From the NCBI GenBank assembly GCA_035711465.1, contig DASTCC010000554.1:1-5639 (forward strand): a stretch of 5,639 nucleotides of DNA, read 5' to 3'. Below are positions 5,601 to 5,639 of the stretch, in pieces (position 1 is the first letter of the stretch; every line of letters starts with the position of its first letter). The notes under the pieces are model-generated. The model searched no databases. It was not told the DNA's origin and was given only the letters and a program-made list of their open reading frames with translations. The translations under genes and the position numbers were made by a program. The DNA is from DASTCC01 sp035711465. Lineage in GTDB: Bacteria; Acidobacteriota; Vicinamibacteria; Vicinamibacterales; SCN-69-37.

Positions 5601-5639
5601 TTCCCTCCTGCCGCCTTGGCGGCGGCCTGGGCCGGCGCG
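5597..5639 (-). CDS. C-terminal end of an unidentified upstream gene (cut by window edge)
   Basis: On the minus strand, 13 codons read APAQAAAKAAGGK and then TGA at 5597-5599, overlapping the hpt GTG by 4 nt. This is inferred mainly from the GTGA junction, which matches the close packing of the other genes in the operon. An Ala/Lys/Gly-rich tail is typical of a disordered C-terminus and gives no family. FtsH, TilS, a BMC shell protein or something unrelated are all possible. Confidence 0.4.
   Translation of the reverse strand, partial: APAQAAAKAAGGK
5604..5609 (-). promoter_or_regulatory. Consensus Shine-Dalgarno of hpt
   Basis: AGGAGG on the minus strand. The spacer is 3 nt to GTG 5600 and 9 nt to the in-frame GTG 5594, so it argues for the second GTG by distance, while the GTGA overlap argues for the first. 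The two choices differ by only two residues. Confidence 0.7.

Noticed and set aside
5610..5623. Small GC palindrome (GCCGCC-TT-GGCGGC) before the hpt Shine-Dalgarno
   Set aside because: The 2-nt loop is too tight for a full 6-bp stem and it lies in an Ala-rich coding tail, where GCC repeats produce such palindromes by chance.

Overview
This is a GC-rich, densely coded window with no rRNA, tRNA, insertion sequence or CRISPR. The best lineage guess is an acidobacterium (Acidobacteriota, possibly Vicinamibacteria- or Solibacter-like). That rests on the MacB/FtsX permease of the ADOP type (acidobacterial duplicated orphan permease), followed 3 bp later by a short REC-Fis response regulator of a kind often seen beside such permeases. 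This is inference from gene content; no taxonomic marker is present.

Layout. The plus strand (1-2088) carries the C-terminal half or more of the ADOP permease and then the response regulator, an apparent two-gene unit. A compact intergenic region (2089-2168) holds a strong hairpin whose outer arm runs into the stop codon of the convergent gene. The minus strand (5639 down to 2169) carries a tight operon in transcription order: an unidentified gene of which only the last 13 codons are visible, hpt (purine phosphoribosyltransferase), an rpiB-family gene, deoC (deoxyribose-phosphate aldolase), and a secreted or anchored DUF3179 protein. Its four junctions are GTGA (4-nt overlap), TGA directly followed by GTG (0 nt), TGATG (1-nt overlap) and a 4-bp gap, so translational coupling is likely.

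How the genes may work together. HPRT recovers a purine base. RpiB/LacAB-type proteins isomerise sugar phosphates. DERA splits deoxyribose-5-phosphate into glyceraldehyde-3-phosphate and acetaldehyde. Together they suggest salvage or breakdown of nucleoside-derived sugar phosphates.

The most interesting signals are in the aldolase and the isomerase. DeoC has an N-terminal extension of about 65 residues that starts with a predicted short amphipathic helix resembling a bacterial-microcompartment (BMC) encapsulation peptide, followed by a Cys/His cluster. The RpiB-like protein has an extra N-terminal segment of about 65 residues with an EutQ-like pattern, and Asp and Ala where E. coli RpiB has its catalytic Cys66 and Thr68. 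A DeoC plus RpiB-like pair is the hallmark of the 'sugar phosphate utilizing' (SPU) class of BMC loci. No shell gene lies in the window, so the BMC link is a hypothesis testable from the flanking sequence.
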